Shown piece by piece: positions 1-10,700 of a stretch of 64,000 bases of DNA (within the stretch, counting starts at the first letter, position 1; each line of letters begins with the position of its first letter). The position numbers and the translations under genes were made by a program. Source of the stretch: Charina bottae (taxonomy: Eukaryota; Chordata; Lepidosauria; Squamata; Charinaidae); contig JALMGJ010000019.1 in NCBI GenBank assembly GCA_023362775.1, forward strand, positions 5,063,501-5,127,500. Direction: 5' to 3'. Under the pieces are notes generated by a model, which worked only from the letters and a program-made list of their open reading frames with translations, did no database searches and had not been told where the DNA came from.

Positions 1-244
1 AGAATTTTTGTTTTGTAAAACTGTTGAACAATATAAACACCACAGTGCTGCAAAAACTTCCTGAAATAGCCATGAATTATCCTTGGGACAAGAGGAGTTG
101 TCTACCTGTGCCTGGAGCTATTCTCAGGAGAACCATATTATTTTTTAAGCTCTCAGTGTTTACTCGAGTTCAGAATGCTAACAAAACTTTGCCTCTTCCT
201 TCAGAGTTAAACCAGTACATCATCTTTTTTGCAGACTGACAAAA
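1..244. other. Unassigned AT-rich sequence
   Basis: I see no repeat, splice-flanked exon or RNA gene here. The short open frames have no recognisable similarity and look like chance. Confidence 0.4.
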
Positions 245-660
245 TATTATTTATTTATTTACACACATATGTACATTGCCTCAATCCAAGATCCTAAGCA
301 GTTCACAGCTGCATATTTGTGGGAACCACTGCTGGGATGAGTTCTGCTCATCCATCCACTGCAGATCTGATAAGAGTCTGGGTCTCTTCGATCAACCAAC
401 GCCATCCCTAGAAGCGTGCCTTCTATTCTCACAGCATCTTTGGGACAGATTGCCTTCCAAGATTCAGATGGCTTCAACCCTATTGGCCTTAAAAGCTGGC
501 TGTTCCCTCAGATATTGGGCCAGACTGTTGGGTCAGCTATAGTACTTGTTTCTTTTTTATTTTAATAAACAAACTTATATAGCTACTCATCTACCAGAAG
601 AAACTCTAGGCGGTGAAGCTTGAATCATGTCAACTGGATTTCTGTTTTCTCAGTGGAAAC

Positions 661-700
661 GTTTCGCTCCTTATCCAAGGAGCTTCTTCAGTCTGAGCAA
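661..700 (-). ncRNA. Hammerhead-ribozyme-like motif in PLE terminal repeat
   Basis: Minus strand: CTGAAGA (691-685), a stem II hairpin GCTCCTT/AAGGAGC with loop GGAT, then GAAA (665-662) followed by CGTT. This is the order of a type I hammerhead (CUGANGA - stem II - GAAA - stem III - UH). The ACGU after GAA would give only a minimal stem III, which could pair between two molecules. Flanking bases (ctcaga before, tccactgag after) can form a bulged stem I. PLE terminal repeats are known to carry such ribozymes. Activity here is inferred. Confidence 0.7.
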
Positions 701-789
701 AGTTAGTAAGGGAATCCTTAAATATGTTTCTAGGTGGCTGTGTGACCTTGCACCTGGGGCTAGGTCATGGTTATTTTGATATGTTATTT

Positions 790-1290
790 CTAAGTCCCTT
801 TATCATCTAAAGGAGGATCGTTAAGATTACCATGCTGCTGTTGAGCTTGCGAAATGGTCTTAATCTTCCTAGGCACAGAAGACAAAGCAGGAAGGAAAAT
901 AGGGGAAAGATTGTGCCTGAGGCCCCCACCTCTATTCAAGGAAGGATTTTCCAAGTTGGCATAAATGGATTCCTTGACCCCTCTCTCAAACCACCTATCT
1001 TCTCTGTCTAAAATGTGAACATTAATGTCCTCAAATGAGTGTCCTTTTTCCTTTAGATGAAGATAAACTGCTGACTCTGGTCCTGTGGTGTTACTTCTCC
1101 TGTGTTGGGCCATCCTCCTGTACAAAGGTTGTTTGGTTTCTCCAATATAGAGCTCAGAGCACTCCTCACTGCACTGGATTGCATACACTACATTGCTTTT
1201 CTTGTGTTTTGGAGTTTGATCTTTGGGGTGTACTAGCCTCTGTCTCAGTGTGTTGGTGGGTTTGAAATATACAGGTATACAGACATGATT
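790..1290 (-). pseudogene. PLE C-terminal GIY-YIG endonuclease fragment
   Basis: The minus-strand frame encodes a recognisable GIY-YIG nuclease: a VVYAIQC strand followed by SELYIGET (the 'YIG' half), then LYRRMAQHR, which supplies the conserved arginine, then a conserved H..E-type region. In PLEs this domain follows the reverse transcriptase and nicks the target DNA. Here the reverse transcriptase is absent. The frame runs without a stop to ...PPLDDKGT, and the last 45 or so residues recur in the fragment at 27441-27564. The first residues of the longer open frame, upstream of about 1290, derive from the inverted terminal repeat and not from the protein. This is a truncated copy, not a host gene. 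Confidence 0.85.
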
Positions 1291-2068
1291 CAAGCTACAG
1301 ACAATTCCACCTGGATGACTGAGAACCTTCATAGACATCTAGGCGGTGAACAAAATAAAAACTCAGTACACTAAAAAGTCCATTTAAAACAAAAAACAAC
1401 ACTGAGGCCAACTCCATCAACATCCTGGCCACAGTAGCTGGGGGAAAAGCCAGCTCTTCACTGTTTTCCTGAAGGCCAACAGAGTCATTGTTATCCATCT
1501 CTCTCCAGGGAGCTGCTGTTCCATAGATCAGGTGCCATTACAGAGAGGGCATGCTTCCAAGGCCCACCAGGCAACACGGTTTCACAAAGAGGGCCCAGAG
1601 CATGCCCACCCTGCGAGATCTAATAGGATGGGCAGAAACCATCAGGGAGAGAATTATGGAGTAGTAGATTTATTAGCATCCTTTATTGCCAATCTGTTTT
1701 GTTGTTTTGACATGCTTTGCCTGTATGCTACCCAGAATTATAATTGGGTAAAGAAATAAATAGCTCTACAAACCACAAACAATAAAGCAATTCATAAAAG
1801 GCAAAATAAAATAAAAATAAAAATTGCAGGATTAAAATTGGTATAAGAAATAACAGCCCCAGTATATAACCTCTATGCCTTTAATGCTCACCACCAAAGC
1901 CATGTGTTAACCAAGTTAATGATTCTTTCAAATGATGCATATCTTCAAGATTATTTTAAGGTGCCATCAACTTAGGTTTGACTCCTGGTGACTGCATCAT
2001 CAAGTGCTCAGTATCTTTCTCTATGGAGTCCTTGGTGCTCTCTGAGCCTTGTTGTCTTCTTGCAGACG

Positions 2069-2098
2069 TTTCATTGCCAGGCTAGGCAACATCTTCAG
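2069..2098 (-). ncRNA. Hammerhead-like core, left arm of mini-PLE
   Basis: Minus strand: CTGAAGA (2098-2092), stem II TTGCC/GGCAA with loop TAGCCT, GAAA (2072-2069), then CGTC. It is the inverted partner of the motif at 2322-2353. Confidence 0.65.
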
Positions 2099-2260
2099 TG
2101 CGAAAAGGGAGTGGGACTTGCTCTCTGTTTATATCCCATGGCTTGTCCTGCTTGTGTTGGTGGGGGTGTTGTACTCTCCTTAGTAGTTCCTTGATTGGGC
2201 TGTTGTTTGCTACTTGGTTGATTGACTGAGTTAACAGTTCCTTGATTAGGGTATATTGTG

Positions 2261-2279
2261 CCCTAACCCTAACCCTAAC
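2261..2279 (-). repeat. Telomere-like (TTAGGG)3 inside mini-PLE
   Basis: Plus strand ccctaaccctaaccctaac, which is (TTAGGG)n on the minus strand, lies between the two inverted PLE arms. Confidence 0.9.
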
Positions 2280-2321
2280 AACTGTATGTAAACTGAGAGC
2301 AAACACCGCTCCCTTTTCGCA

Positions 2322-2353
2322 CTGAAGATGTTGCCAGCCTGGCAATGAAACGT
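2322..2353 (+). ncRNA. Hammerhead-like core, right arm of mini-PLE
   Basis: CTGAAGA (2322-2328), stem II TTGCC/GGCAA, GAAA (2347-2350), then CGTC, giving a GUC cleavage triplet. Upstream cttttcgca and downstream tgcaagaaaac can pair as stem I with an AA bulge. Stem II differs completely from that of the 661-700 motif but still pairs. Confidence 0.7.
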
Positions 2354-2924
2354 CTGCAAGAAAACAACGAGGCACAGAGAGCACCAAGGACTCCACAGTT
2401 CAACTCTGAGCTAGAAATATTCTCTTTGATTGGTATCTTGCTCTATCTCTGGTCCTGTGGCTTTCCAAAGATAATCCTTTAATCAGTAACATTTTAGCAA
2501 CAGCATCAGCAACAGGGGTAGGGCGCCAAGAGGCAAGCAGAATTATTTGACACAAATACTTCATGGTTGGTTCTATGATCGACATTTGGAAATACATTAC
2601 CTCACTCAACTGTACTTCTCCATCTTCTGCTTCCTATTAAATAGTTGGTTTAATTCTGATGGTGTGCATCATATAATGTCCAGGTGTAAAACCTGTGTTG
2701 ATATTACTTATAGCAGGAATTGGCAGTCAACAAAGAATTATCTTCACCAACCTGTATTAATCCATCCCTGCATTGCTGTTTTTATCCTATCCAACTCTGG
2801 GTTAATACCTCAATTTTCCATTAGTTTATTGCATCACTTCTTCATGTTTCATTTAGGAATTATAGAATCCTTACTGTCTTTCTCACTGTGTGTATAGGAG
2901 CAATTGAGAAGTGATTTGTCATTG

Positions 2925-3450
2925 CTTTCTTCTGGCTTGAGGTCAATAAATGCTTCATTGACTATAGAAAGACCTTTGATTGTGTCAACCATGTCAAGTG
3001 ATGGAATGTTCTTAGGAAAATGGGAATCCCAGAACAATTCATTATCCTCATATGGAATCTATATACAGAACAGAAAGCCACAGTCCAGACCCAACATGCA
3101 AAACAGACTAGCGCCAGGTCAGCAATGGAGTGAAATAAGGTTGTATATTCTGTCCTGGTTTAGGATTAGTGTCATTTTAATATTGGAGGAAGAAGCATCA
3201 ATAACCTGCACACTACTCCGATAGCTGAAAATGCAAATTATCTACAAGCTCTGGTAATGAAAGCCAAGAACCACAGTAAGGAAAGGGACTAATATTAAAT
3301 ATAAAGAAGACTAATCTAATGACAACAGGTACAGCAACCAGCCTTAGAATTGACAATGAAGTTATTGAAGTGGTGGACAGTTCTTGTCTTTTAGGATAGA
3401 CTATCAACAGAAAAAGAACTAGCAGTCAAGAAATACAAGCACTTTGTAGG
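2925..3450 (+). pseudogene. Old RTE/Bov-B-like reverse transcriptase relic
   Basis: Read across frames, this stretch keeps the RTE palm-domain pattern: FIDYRKTFDCVNH (core block A), then LRKMGIPEQFIILIWNLYTEQKATVQT. That is the usual 'KAFDCVDH.KLW..L..MGIP.HL..L..NLY..Q.A.VRT' arrangement. Further degraded matter follows to about 3450. Stops and frameshifts are frequent and no YADD block is intact, so this is a long-dead insertion. Its 5' and 3' ends are not visible. It is far more diverged than the Bov-B copies at 22.4-23.4 kb. Confidence 0.75.
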
Positions 3451-3459
3451 GTAGTGTTC

Positions 3460-5017
3460 AACCATCTCTTGGAATGATCTACAATATTGGTTCCTGAAAA
3501 CAAAACAAAACAAAAAAATAGAGTGAAACTGAAATCATTAGTACTGCTGAACATTTCCTAGATCCCAATCAATATTGTTCGCTTTAAGGTTTACTTCAGA
3601 ATGCAAAATCCTATCACTGTGTTCTGTACATTATTTATTCTCTTCAAAGGAGGCTTTGTTGGTGTTGTTCTTTTCCATGAGGAGTAAAATAATTTCTTTT
3701 AAAAAATCTTAGAGGTAGGGAGATGGAGTTATCAGTTTCCCCTGTTCTATTCAGAAGGTGGTGGGGGTTAAAGGATTTGTCAGCTTCTTTTTTCATGTGT
3801 CGTGTCTCTTTTTTTACTGTAAAAAGGGTCAGGCGCATCTATGCTAACTTTCAGTGTTAGCTTTTCCCTGCATTTGAACTTTCAGTTTCTTGAAAGATCA
3901 GGAATGTCTAAATATATTTTCAGCCTCTTTTCCATTTCTTTCCATTCTCTTTTTTATCCCCCCCCCCTTCCCCGAGGCCCATCTCCCTATCTTTCATTAA
4001 CAGAATGAGTTAAAGGAAGCAAACAGACTGGATATCAAATGAACCTGGGCAAGATATTAAAACCCATATTTCAAGAAACCAAACGTCAGGTAATTCCAAG
4101 AATATTTTATAGAAGTACCCTGGTTATGTATTAAGTAAACAAAACATTTCCTATTTTATGGGGAAAATATTTGAATATTCAGTATAGGCTGTCAGTCCAA
4201 GAATGAAAGGACTAGAACTCAGTTATGTAATACTGTAAGTGGTCTAAAATTTAATTCCAGCAAGCTCTAGGTAGGGCTGGGGGGAAAAAATCCTTTCTGG
4301 AACTTTATACTGTTAGATGAACCAAATGGCCTCACTTTTTTAAAGGAAGCGTCCTTATTTCAAAAACAGCAATTAAGAACAAAATAATAGAAGGCAAACA
4401 CCTCATTAGGTTAGGCTTGGCTCCTGTTGGTTAAATGGGAATGACCATTCGATTTTCTTGAAACCAATCAAAACAGTCTCACCTACAGTCCTAGAATCTC
4501 CTTGTAGTTTCTCACCCCAGTCCTAAGCAGATCAACGCTTCCTAGGTTTTTGAAAGCAGCCAACGTCAGCTACTAAGAAAGAAAGTCCCTAAAATCAGCA
4601 GGGTCTGAAACCAATATTTTAGATCAAAGATGGATGGATGGGTGGGTGGATGGATGATAGATCCTGATTTACCATAAAAAAATAATAATAGAATGGAGAC
4701 ATTGCTTCTAGCACTTCCCTCATGTTTCAGGGAGAAGGTAGTGGTTTAACTTGTTTCTAGGGCACAAAGTGTTGTCAAGGTTAGCATCAGCACTTTAACT
4801 TTAAATTAAGCATAGAAATGTATTGGTAACCGATGCAGAGGAAGTACAATCCCAGAGATGATATCAGGGCAAAGGTACATCACAAATAAGGGCAATTTTA
4901 ATCAATTGTAGCTTTCAAGCTATTTTTAACGATAGCCCCAGATAGCAGAGTTTGCTTTTTATCTGTTCCACATCAGCGTTAAACCCATTTTTTCAGATAG
5001 TATGTGTTTTTTTCAGA
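3460..5017. other. No recognised feature
   Basis: AT-rich single-copy-looking sequence. It holds a C9-type homopolymer near 3958-3967 and a short imperfect ATGG repeat at 4630-4662. I see no coding or RNA signal. Confidence 0.4.
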
Positions 5018-5346
5018 TTTTTAACCCATCTTTATTACTTTATAAGTAACTCAAGGCAGTGAACATACCTAATACTCCTTCCTCCTTCTATTTTCCCCAC
5101 ATCAACAACCCTGTGAGGTGGGTTGGGCTGAGAGAGTGTGACTGACCCAAAGTCACCCAGCCGGCTTTCGTGCCTCAGGCGGGACTAGAACTCTCAGTCT
5201 CCTGGTTTGCTATTGGCTCCTTCCTAGGGCTGAGAGACAGGGACTGACCCAAGGTCACCCAGCTGGCTTTCATGCCTCAGGCGGGACTAGAATTCTCAGT
5301 CTCCTGGTTTCTAGGCCAGCACCTCAACCACTACACCAAACTGGCA
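5018..5346 (-). mobile_element. tRNA-derived SINE with duplicated 102-bp internal unit
   Basis: Minus strand: a tRNA-like head at the right end (gtagtggttgaggtgctggc), then the block 'gagttctagtcccgcctgaggca ... ggtcacttt' twice, with the motif agc[c/t]ggc recurring exactly 102 bp apart (5159 and 5261). The tail at the left (cgccttgagttacttataaagtaataaag type) matches the ends at 28080-28200 and 32170-32296. This is the same SINE family as the 8-unit array at 31360-32296. Confidence 0.8.
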
Positions 5347-5349
5347 TGA

Positions 5350-6105
5350 TAAAAAAAAGAACAAATAACCTGAAACATTTGCATTGAACGTTATCTGTAA
5401 CTTTCCCTAGTACAATGAATTTGTACACAGGTTTTCCTACTCGTTCAGTCTTTTCTTAAAATGCAACTATCCCAATACACAATGCTAACATTACTAGAGG
5501 GTAGCAATTGACCAGGTTTTCTCCCCTCTTCTCCTACCCCTCCCCCAACCGAGGAGAGCACCCCACAGCTTTCTTTAGGATAAAATGTATTGCCTACATT
5601 ATCTAAATGTTTAAACTAAATTTGCTCTTTTCATCAGCCAGAAAAAGAAAAGGCAAAGACATTGTGAATTTTTCAGCTCTGTCTGGTTTTTATTTCACTT
5701 TAATTAGTCTATTTTTCATTTCTTTTAATTGATCGACATATGCTTCTTTTTATATGCACCGCTCCAGGAACACTGTAACTCAAGACTACACATATTTAAT
5801 TATGAAATACACACACTTGCTGTTCACACCTACAGTACATTCTCCTCAAAGTGCATTTATTTTTAAATACGTATAGTAATGTGCTGCTTCCCCAATTCCC
5901 TGGCTGAGATCTTCTGAGGATATTATACCTAAGGAATCCTTCTACTTCCTATAGTCATTGTTCAGACAGATATTCAACAGGTCCACAACTCATTCCCACT
6001 TCCTTGATTTAAGTAGCAGTCACTTACAGAACAATGAGTATCTCCTCACAACATAAAGGGGAGCAGAGAGATGTATATACTTTAAATTTTCACACCCACC
6101 CCAAT
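5350..6105. other. No recognised feature
   Basis: AT-rich sequence with several TAATTAG/TTAATTGAT-like motifs around 5690-5740. No open frame or repeat is recognisable. Confidence 0.35.
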
Positions 6106-6107
6106 AT

Positions 6108-6932
6108 GGCTTATCTCAGTGCCTGGAGGCTGTGGGGGTCTGGATGGGGAACAACAGGCTTCAGCTGAACCCTGGTAAGACGGAGTGGCTGTGGATTGAC
6201 GGCCCCCCTGTATCCGGGAAGTTATCATCTTTGGTTCTGGGCGGGGTTGCACTACCCCGCTCGGATCCAGTGCGGAATCTGGGGGTCCTCCTGGACTCAC
6301 GACTCCTGCTCGAAGAGCAGGTGGCAGTCGTGGCCAGGAGGGCCTTTGCACAGCTTCGAGTTGTGCGCCAGTTACGCCCTTTCCTGGATCGGGAGGCCCT
6401 CCGAACAGTCACTCATGCCCTTGTCATCTCCCACATAGACTATTGTAATGCGCTCTACATGGGGCTACCCTTGAAGAGTATCCGGAAGCTTCAGCTGGTG
6501 CAGAATGCAGCGGCGCGAGCAGTTATGGGTGCTAAGAGGTCAGCACATGTGACACCTCTGCTACGCGAGCTGCATTGGGTGCCAGTTTGCTTCCGGGTCC
6601 AATTCAAGGTGTTGGTGATCACCTTTAAAGCCCTACATGGCATAGGACCAGGGTACGTGAGGGACCGTCTCATCCCGATAACGTCGGCCCGCCCCAACCG
6701 TGCATGCAGAGAGGGCATGCTTCGGACCCCCTCAACAAGAGAATTCCATCTAGCGGGGTCCAGGAGGTGTGCCTTCTCTGCGATAGCGCCCGCCTTATGG
6801 AATATCTTGCCCCCAGAGGTGAGACTGGCCCCCTCACTCCTGGCCTTTCGGAAGGCTCTCAAGACCTGGCTCTGCCACCGGGCCTGGGACGACAGAGGCG
6901 GCAGTGCCTCCTGGGGTTGGCTGGCCCCGTAG
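6108..6932 (+). pseudogene. LINE reverse-transcriptase C-terminal fragment, open frame
   Basis: About 275 codons are open up to the TAG at 6930-6932. Visible blocks, in order, are NNRLQLNPGKTEWLW (after the catalytic palm), a conserved thumb segment, HIDYCNALYMGLPL, LQLVQNAAARAVMG, HVTPLLRELHW, FKALHGIGPGYVRDRL, and a final SAIAPALWNILPPEVR followed by AFRKALKTWLCHRAW. This is the C-terminal portion of an L2-type ORF2. The endonuclease and the catalytic FADD block are missing. The absence of stops suggests a young insertion. The copy at 34462-34950 is very similar. Confidence 0.88.
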
Positions 6933-7116
6933 CACCATGACCTATTCTGCGGTTCTAACCCATCTTGGACTTTATTTATTTTGCTTGATATGTTTTATAG
7001 AAATTTTGTATCATTTTTAAATTTTTACTTGCTGTAACCCGCCCAGAGTCCCTTGTATGGGAGATGGGCAGGAGATAAATTAAACAAACAAACAAACAAA
7101 TAAATAAATAAATAGT
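6108..7116 (+). mobile_element. L2/L3-group (CR1 superfamily) LINE, 5'-truncated 3' end
   Basis: The insertion covers the last third of the reverse-transcriptase ORF, a 3' UTR with the family hallmark 'cccgcccagagtccctt', and an A-rich (AAAC/AAAT)n tail at 7080-7113. It is 5'-truncated, as usual for LINEs. The same 3' UTR ends the copies at 30006 (plus) and 34215 (minus). I place it in the L2/L3 group from the DYCNALYMGLP and HVTPLLRELHW blocks. The exact clade name needs a library search. Confidence 0.88.
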
Positions 7117-7119
7117 TTT

Positions 7120-8340
7120 GCTTCAGATCCATGGTATAGCCCACCTCAAAAGCTTTACAGTGCTAATATATTTCTAAATTCCCTCCATGTAATAACATCT
7201 GATAGTAATTTGTGTTTCTGTTGCATTCCTATCCCTCTATCAGGCCGTGATGGTTACATTTACAGATGGTTTAGGAAGACGATTGCTCAATTGAAAGTGA
7301 AAGGGAGATTAGCCATGACTGATACCTTCCCACAGCTGTACAGCATAAATGAAGAATTATTTTAAAACCACCATTAAGCAAACTACAGGCACCATGGTTG
7401 CTGTGCAGCCACTGCATACCTCTTAAAATGGGTTAACTCAACTCTTGCTCTCCATAAAGGGCCTCACTTCACCCAATTTTAATTTTGAGTTTGGATTATC
7501 TTAATGAGAAATAAACTAGCAAATAAATAAATAAGCAGAAAGCCATTCTGCTGGAACAAAATATACCCATCTCTAATACCATCTTTACAATAATGCCTTT
7601 GAACTCCTATAGGACGTATTGGTATAAATAAAATACAATATTAACATTAATATTAAAAATACTTTTTTAAAAAAAAAACTAACAACCTAGAGCTTTGTTT
7701 TATTGTGTGCACAGCTGTCTAGGAAGAAAGACAGATTGAAGTGTGGAAGGTAGACAAATTTTTGTGCACTGGGGGCACTAGAAAGGCAAACTCATTATAA
7801 ATGGATGTTCCAGTGGCCTTACTCACCCAGACAGATATTTATTTGAAAATTAACCCTCCAAATTCCACTCTGCTCCCATCTGGGGTGAAAGGAGTTTTTG
7901 ATGCACTATAAAAATTGGGAGGAGGAGGAGGAGTAACGCTGACCATTGGTAGGATACAGAAAATTGTTACATGTAAATTGGCCTTCAATTGCTTTTTCAT
8001 ACCATCTTCAATTCATGGGGAGAAAGAAAGCAGTTGTCACTGTTCCGTGCAGCCTAACAGCAAGAGGCAACTGTCACAGAAGTTGGATGACCTAAAGCAA
8101 TTATTGGTACTGAAGGATTTGCATATCTATATATTGGTCCAAAGTAGAACAAGCAAAGCTGGGTTAAAGGTTGTTTATAAGCTTATCAATGAAAAAGCAA
8201 TTACATCTCTTAACTAGATATCAAGGGGGTGGGGGAGCAGAATTTAGAACGTATTTTATTACATGCACTATCATTTAAAAATAAACACCCAGAGGTGGTA
8301 ACATAGTTTCCATCTGTTTCTGGGCTTTTGTTTATATACA
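7120..8340. other. No recognised feature
   Basis: AT-rich unique-looking DNA with short poly-A and GGA runs. I see no gene signal. Confidence 0.35.
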
Positions 8341-8341
8341 G

Positions 8342-8595
8342 CAGGGGTGGGCAACGTCAGGCCCGCAGGCCGTATAAGGCCTGTGGGGCTCCTGCCTAAG
8401 GCCCGCAGGGCTCCCGCCTGCAAACCCCACCCCATCCACGCGATTGGCTCCCGCCCGCAAACCCCGACCCCCAGTGCTTGTGATTGGCTCCCGCCCGCAA
8501 ACTCCAGCCCCCGGTCCGTGGAAATCCCAGAAATCCCGCCCCCCCACCCCCCGGTCCCTGGTTATAAATATCCAAATGGCCCTTGGCAGAATGCT
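8342..8595 (+). mobile_element. hAT-like MITE fragment with GC-rich 40-bp repeats
   Basis: It begins caggggtgggcaac, a typical hAT-type terminus, and ends near 'atggcccttggcagaa' with a decayed right terminus. The interior is very GC-rich and repeats gattggctcccgcccgcaaa at 8442 and 8482, 40 bp apart. The same unit occurs in the element at 61941-62375, which has different termini. I see no clear 8-bp target duplication. Long frames through this part are due to base composition. Confidence 0.6.
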
Positions 8596-8599
8596 TTTC

Positions 8600-10003
8600 C
8601 AGCTACTGTACATTTTATATCCCCTTGATAATCGGACAGACAATGGAAATTTGAAGTAATTTTTTAAATAAATCATGATCTCCCAGGAAATCCTTAGTGA
8701 CCTCTCAAGGAACCCCAGTTGAGAAACCCTGAATTTGTCAATAGAAATGGAAATGGACAATAGAAATTTCAGAGAACAGTAAGTGTCAAATATTCTACTA
8801 AAATATTTATCATATTACCCTATTGTAACTCAGTAAGGCATTGGGCAATTTCATTTGATGATCTCCATTTGTGTTGTTCAAGTCACAGAACAGGAAATGG
8901 AGACTTGGGGAACCCAAGATATGGAGAAGATATGTGAGAGTTTTGTTTTGTCTTAGGAAGGAAGGAAGGACTCTTAGTAGGTCCTTCCTTATTTTAGTGG
9001 ATCACAAGTTATTCAGACATAATTATATAATGCCTAACATATTTGGGGGGGGGGGGCGGAAGGAGGACATTCTCCCAAGTTAGAAAGGATGTCATAAATA
9101 TAATCAGAGTATACAGTACATTTATGTGATTGAAGTTAACTGTTCTATAAGCTGCAGGAATGAGAGATCATCTGGGAAACAGAATTAATTGACTGTGATG
9201 AAGAAGGGTATAAGTGTTCCAGATAAATAACTGATCTATCATGGTTGGAGAAAAAATAACAATGGTGCCAAATTAAGATAGCCATGTACTCACTTCTTCA
9301 GACAGACACCATGTTACTTTCCTAACAGTACAGCAACATAATTGCTGAAAATATGAAATCATGTTCTTAGATACTGCTTTTTTTTTCTTGCTCCTACTCC
9401 AAGATTATCTTCATATTAGCAAAATGTTCCACGTGAAACATCTCACTTTGTTGGAAAAAAGAAAATAAAGACTAATCAAATCAAATTGGAGAAGTTGATA
9501 AATCTACCTGGAGTTAATTAATTGAAATGTGTTCATGAAAAAAAAAAAATCAGAGAGAGCTGTCTCATCTCTCAGAATGGGAGAAGTCAACCAGCTCCAA
9601 ATTTAATTTGAACTATCTAAATATTTAGTACAAACTGGCAAACCAAGATAAAAAGTAAAAATGGAAATGAAACACTCTTGGCTTACTCGGTCTGCTACTG
9701 AGTACAAAAGCCACAGTTGCATTTTGTTTATGATATGGTTATCTCATAGACAGAGAGTGTGTTCCCTTGTTATCTGTATTGCCAGTTTGAACTTTTTTCC
9801 TTCATGTTTACAACCTGTGATGTGTCTACTGCCGGGGCATTTGAAATCAGCCAATTTTAAAAACTAACTTGTTTTTTTCAATAAATAATCCAGATGTATT
9901 CCCAGGATATTAAAGAAGTTAAAGGATTCACTGATGCTTTTGAAGAGCATTTGGCAATTTTACTTTTCAAATAAAAGTCACTTCTATATTAGATGATAAA
10001 AAA

Positions 10004-10035
<32 letters not shown>

Positions 10036-10117
10036 GTGCTGGGTGGATTCCTATTGCTGTTTCTTCTGTCTACCTCATTTGTCACCTTCTTCCTTTTATA
10101 AGCCAGACCAGTCCAGT
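8600..10117. other. No recognised feature except short simple repeats
   Basis: AT-rich. It has a G10-type run near 9045-9056 and a (GAT)n microsatellite at 10002-10033. Around 8700-8731 'aaccccagttgagaaaccctg' looks like an isolated hAT terminus. Confidence 0.4.
10002..10033. repeat. (GAT)n microsatellite
   Basis: About ten uninterrupted gat units. Confidence 0.95.
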
Positions 10118-10121
10118 TCAT

Positions 10122-10467
10122 GGGGCGCGATGGCTCAGCGGGTAAGATGCCAGGCTTCTCGATTGGAAGAACGCAAGGTTGGCGGTTCGAATCCCTAGCC
10201 CCGCGTGACAGTGAGCTCCCGCAGTCACCCCAGCTCTTGTCAACCTAGCAATTCGAAAGCATGAAAATGCAAGTAGACAAATAGGTACCACTTCGGTGGG
10301 AAGGTAACAGCGTTCCGCGCACGTCATGCTGACCACATAACTGCGGAAGCATCTTTGGACAATGCTGGCTCTTCAGCTAACAAACGGAGATGAGCACCGG
10401 CCCCTAGAGTCGGACACGACTGCACGACTGTGCGGGGGGAACCTTTATCTTTTACCTTTCATCTTTC
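10122..10467 (+). mobile_element. Sauria-type tRNA-derived SINE, full length
   Basis: The head is tRNA-like, with A box tggctcagcgggtaaga and B box ggttcgaatcc (10184-10194). The body contains aggtaccacttcggtggg. The 3' part has gagtcggacacgactgcac, which resembles the Bov-B 3' end, and it finishes with the ACCTTT-type tail. It is a non-autonomous pol III retroposon, expected to use Bov-B reverse transcriptase. Copies of the same family on the minus strand lie at 38093, 39381, 56774 and 57471. Confidence 0.9.
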
Positions 10468-10645
10468 AAGCAGTTTGGGTTCCACCTTTCCACAGGGAAG
10501 TGGGAAATGAGAGTAGGGTGATGGGATTGTTGGTTTCATCTTCACCAAAGAGGGTGTAAGGTATCAGTCATCAATGGCCCTTAAGGAAAATATAATCTTC
10601 ATAATAGTCAACAGATATGGCAATTTTGCTTATCCAAGAAGCAAG

Positions 10646-10700
10646 CACCGGCCCCTAGCGTCAGACACGACTGTGCAGGGGAAACCTTTACCTCTTTTTT
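10646..10700 (+). mobile_element. Sauria SINE 3' fragment
   Basis: Only the last ~50 bp are present: gcaccggcccctagcgtc, cacgactgtgcagggg, then the acctttacct tail. This is an extreme 5' truncation. Confidence 0.8.

Larger units (their letters stand above)
618..1337 (-). mobile_element. Penelope-like element (PLE), 5'-truncated, with 13-bp target duplication
   Basis: The insert is flanked by identical 13-bp copies of tctaggcggtgaa at 605-617 and 1338-1350. On the minus strand it carries the C-terminal GIY-YIG domain followed by a terminal-repeat segment (about 618-720) with a hammerhead-like core. The right end (about 1285-1337) holds an inverted piece of the same terminal repeat, acatgattcaagct facing agcttgaatcatgt. 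Such pseudo-LTR arrangements, tandem or inverted, are typical of PLEs. Most of the reverse-transcriptase region is missing, so the element cannot move by itself. Related fragments lie at 19781-19840 and 27231-27564. Confidence 0.85.
245..1660 (-). mobile_element. Degraded L2/L3-group LINE 3' region, interrupted by a Penelope-like element
   Basis: On the minus strand this reads as a worn LINE 3' end. The right part (about 1400-1640) resembles the 'aaagccagctcttca ... cctgaaggcc' and 'gagagggcatgc' segments that recur in the other L2/L3-group copies of this window (for example 20130-20175 and 34490-34640). The left part (545-604) has the AT-rich 3' UTR-like 'aataaacaaacttatatagc' segment. The frame is destroyed. 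The element at 618-1337 is inserted in it, and removing that insert rejoins the two halves at the 13-bp duplication tctaggcggtgaa. The stretch 245-545 is also LINE-like on the minus strand but more diverged, so the outer boundary there is uncertain. Confidence 0.6.
2025..2433. mobile_element. Mini-PLE: inverted pseudo-LTR pair with no coding region
   Basis: Two arms (about 2025-2115 and 2305-2396) are inverted copies of one terminal repeat, for example gcagacgtttcattgcc facing ggcaatgaaacgtctgc. They surround about 190 bp of non-coding DNA that includes a telomere-like repeat at 2261-2279. Flanking 13-bp duplications are tatctttctctat (2012-2024) and tatcttgctctat (2434-2446), 12 of 13 matching. 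The right end, ...tctctttgattggt, also ends the small fragment at 24531-24575, which supports the boundary. No protein is encoded, so movement would need a full PLE elsewhere. Confidence 0.8.

Noticed and set aside
8332..8760. Proline/arginine-rich open frames on both strands, possibly a GC-rich exon or CpG promoter
   Set aside because: They come from GC-rich tandem units inside a MITE, and the same units lie in another MITE at 61941.
10131..10200. Possible tRNA gene with good A and B boxes (also on the minus strand at 38.4, 39.7, 57.1 and 57.8 kb)
   Set aside because: Each is the head of a Sauria SINE, with a long body and ACCTTT tail.
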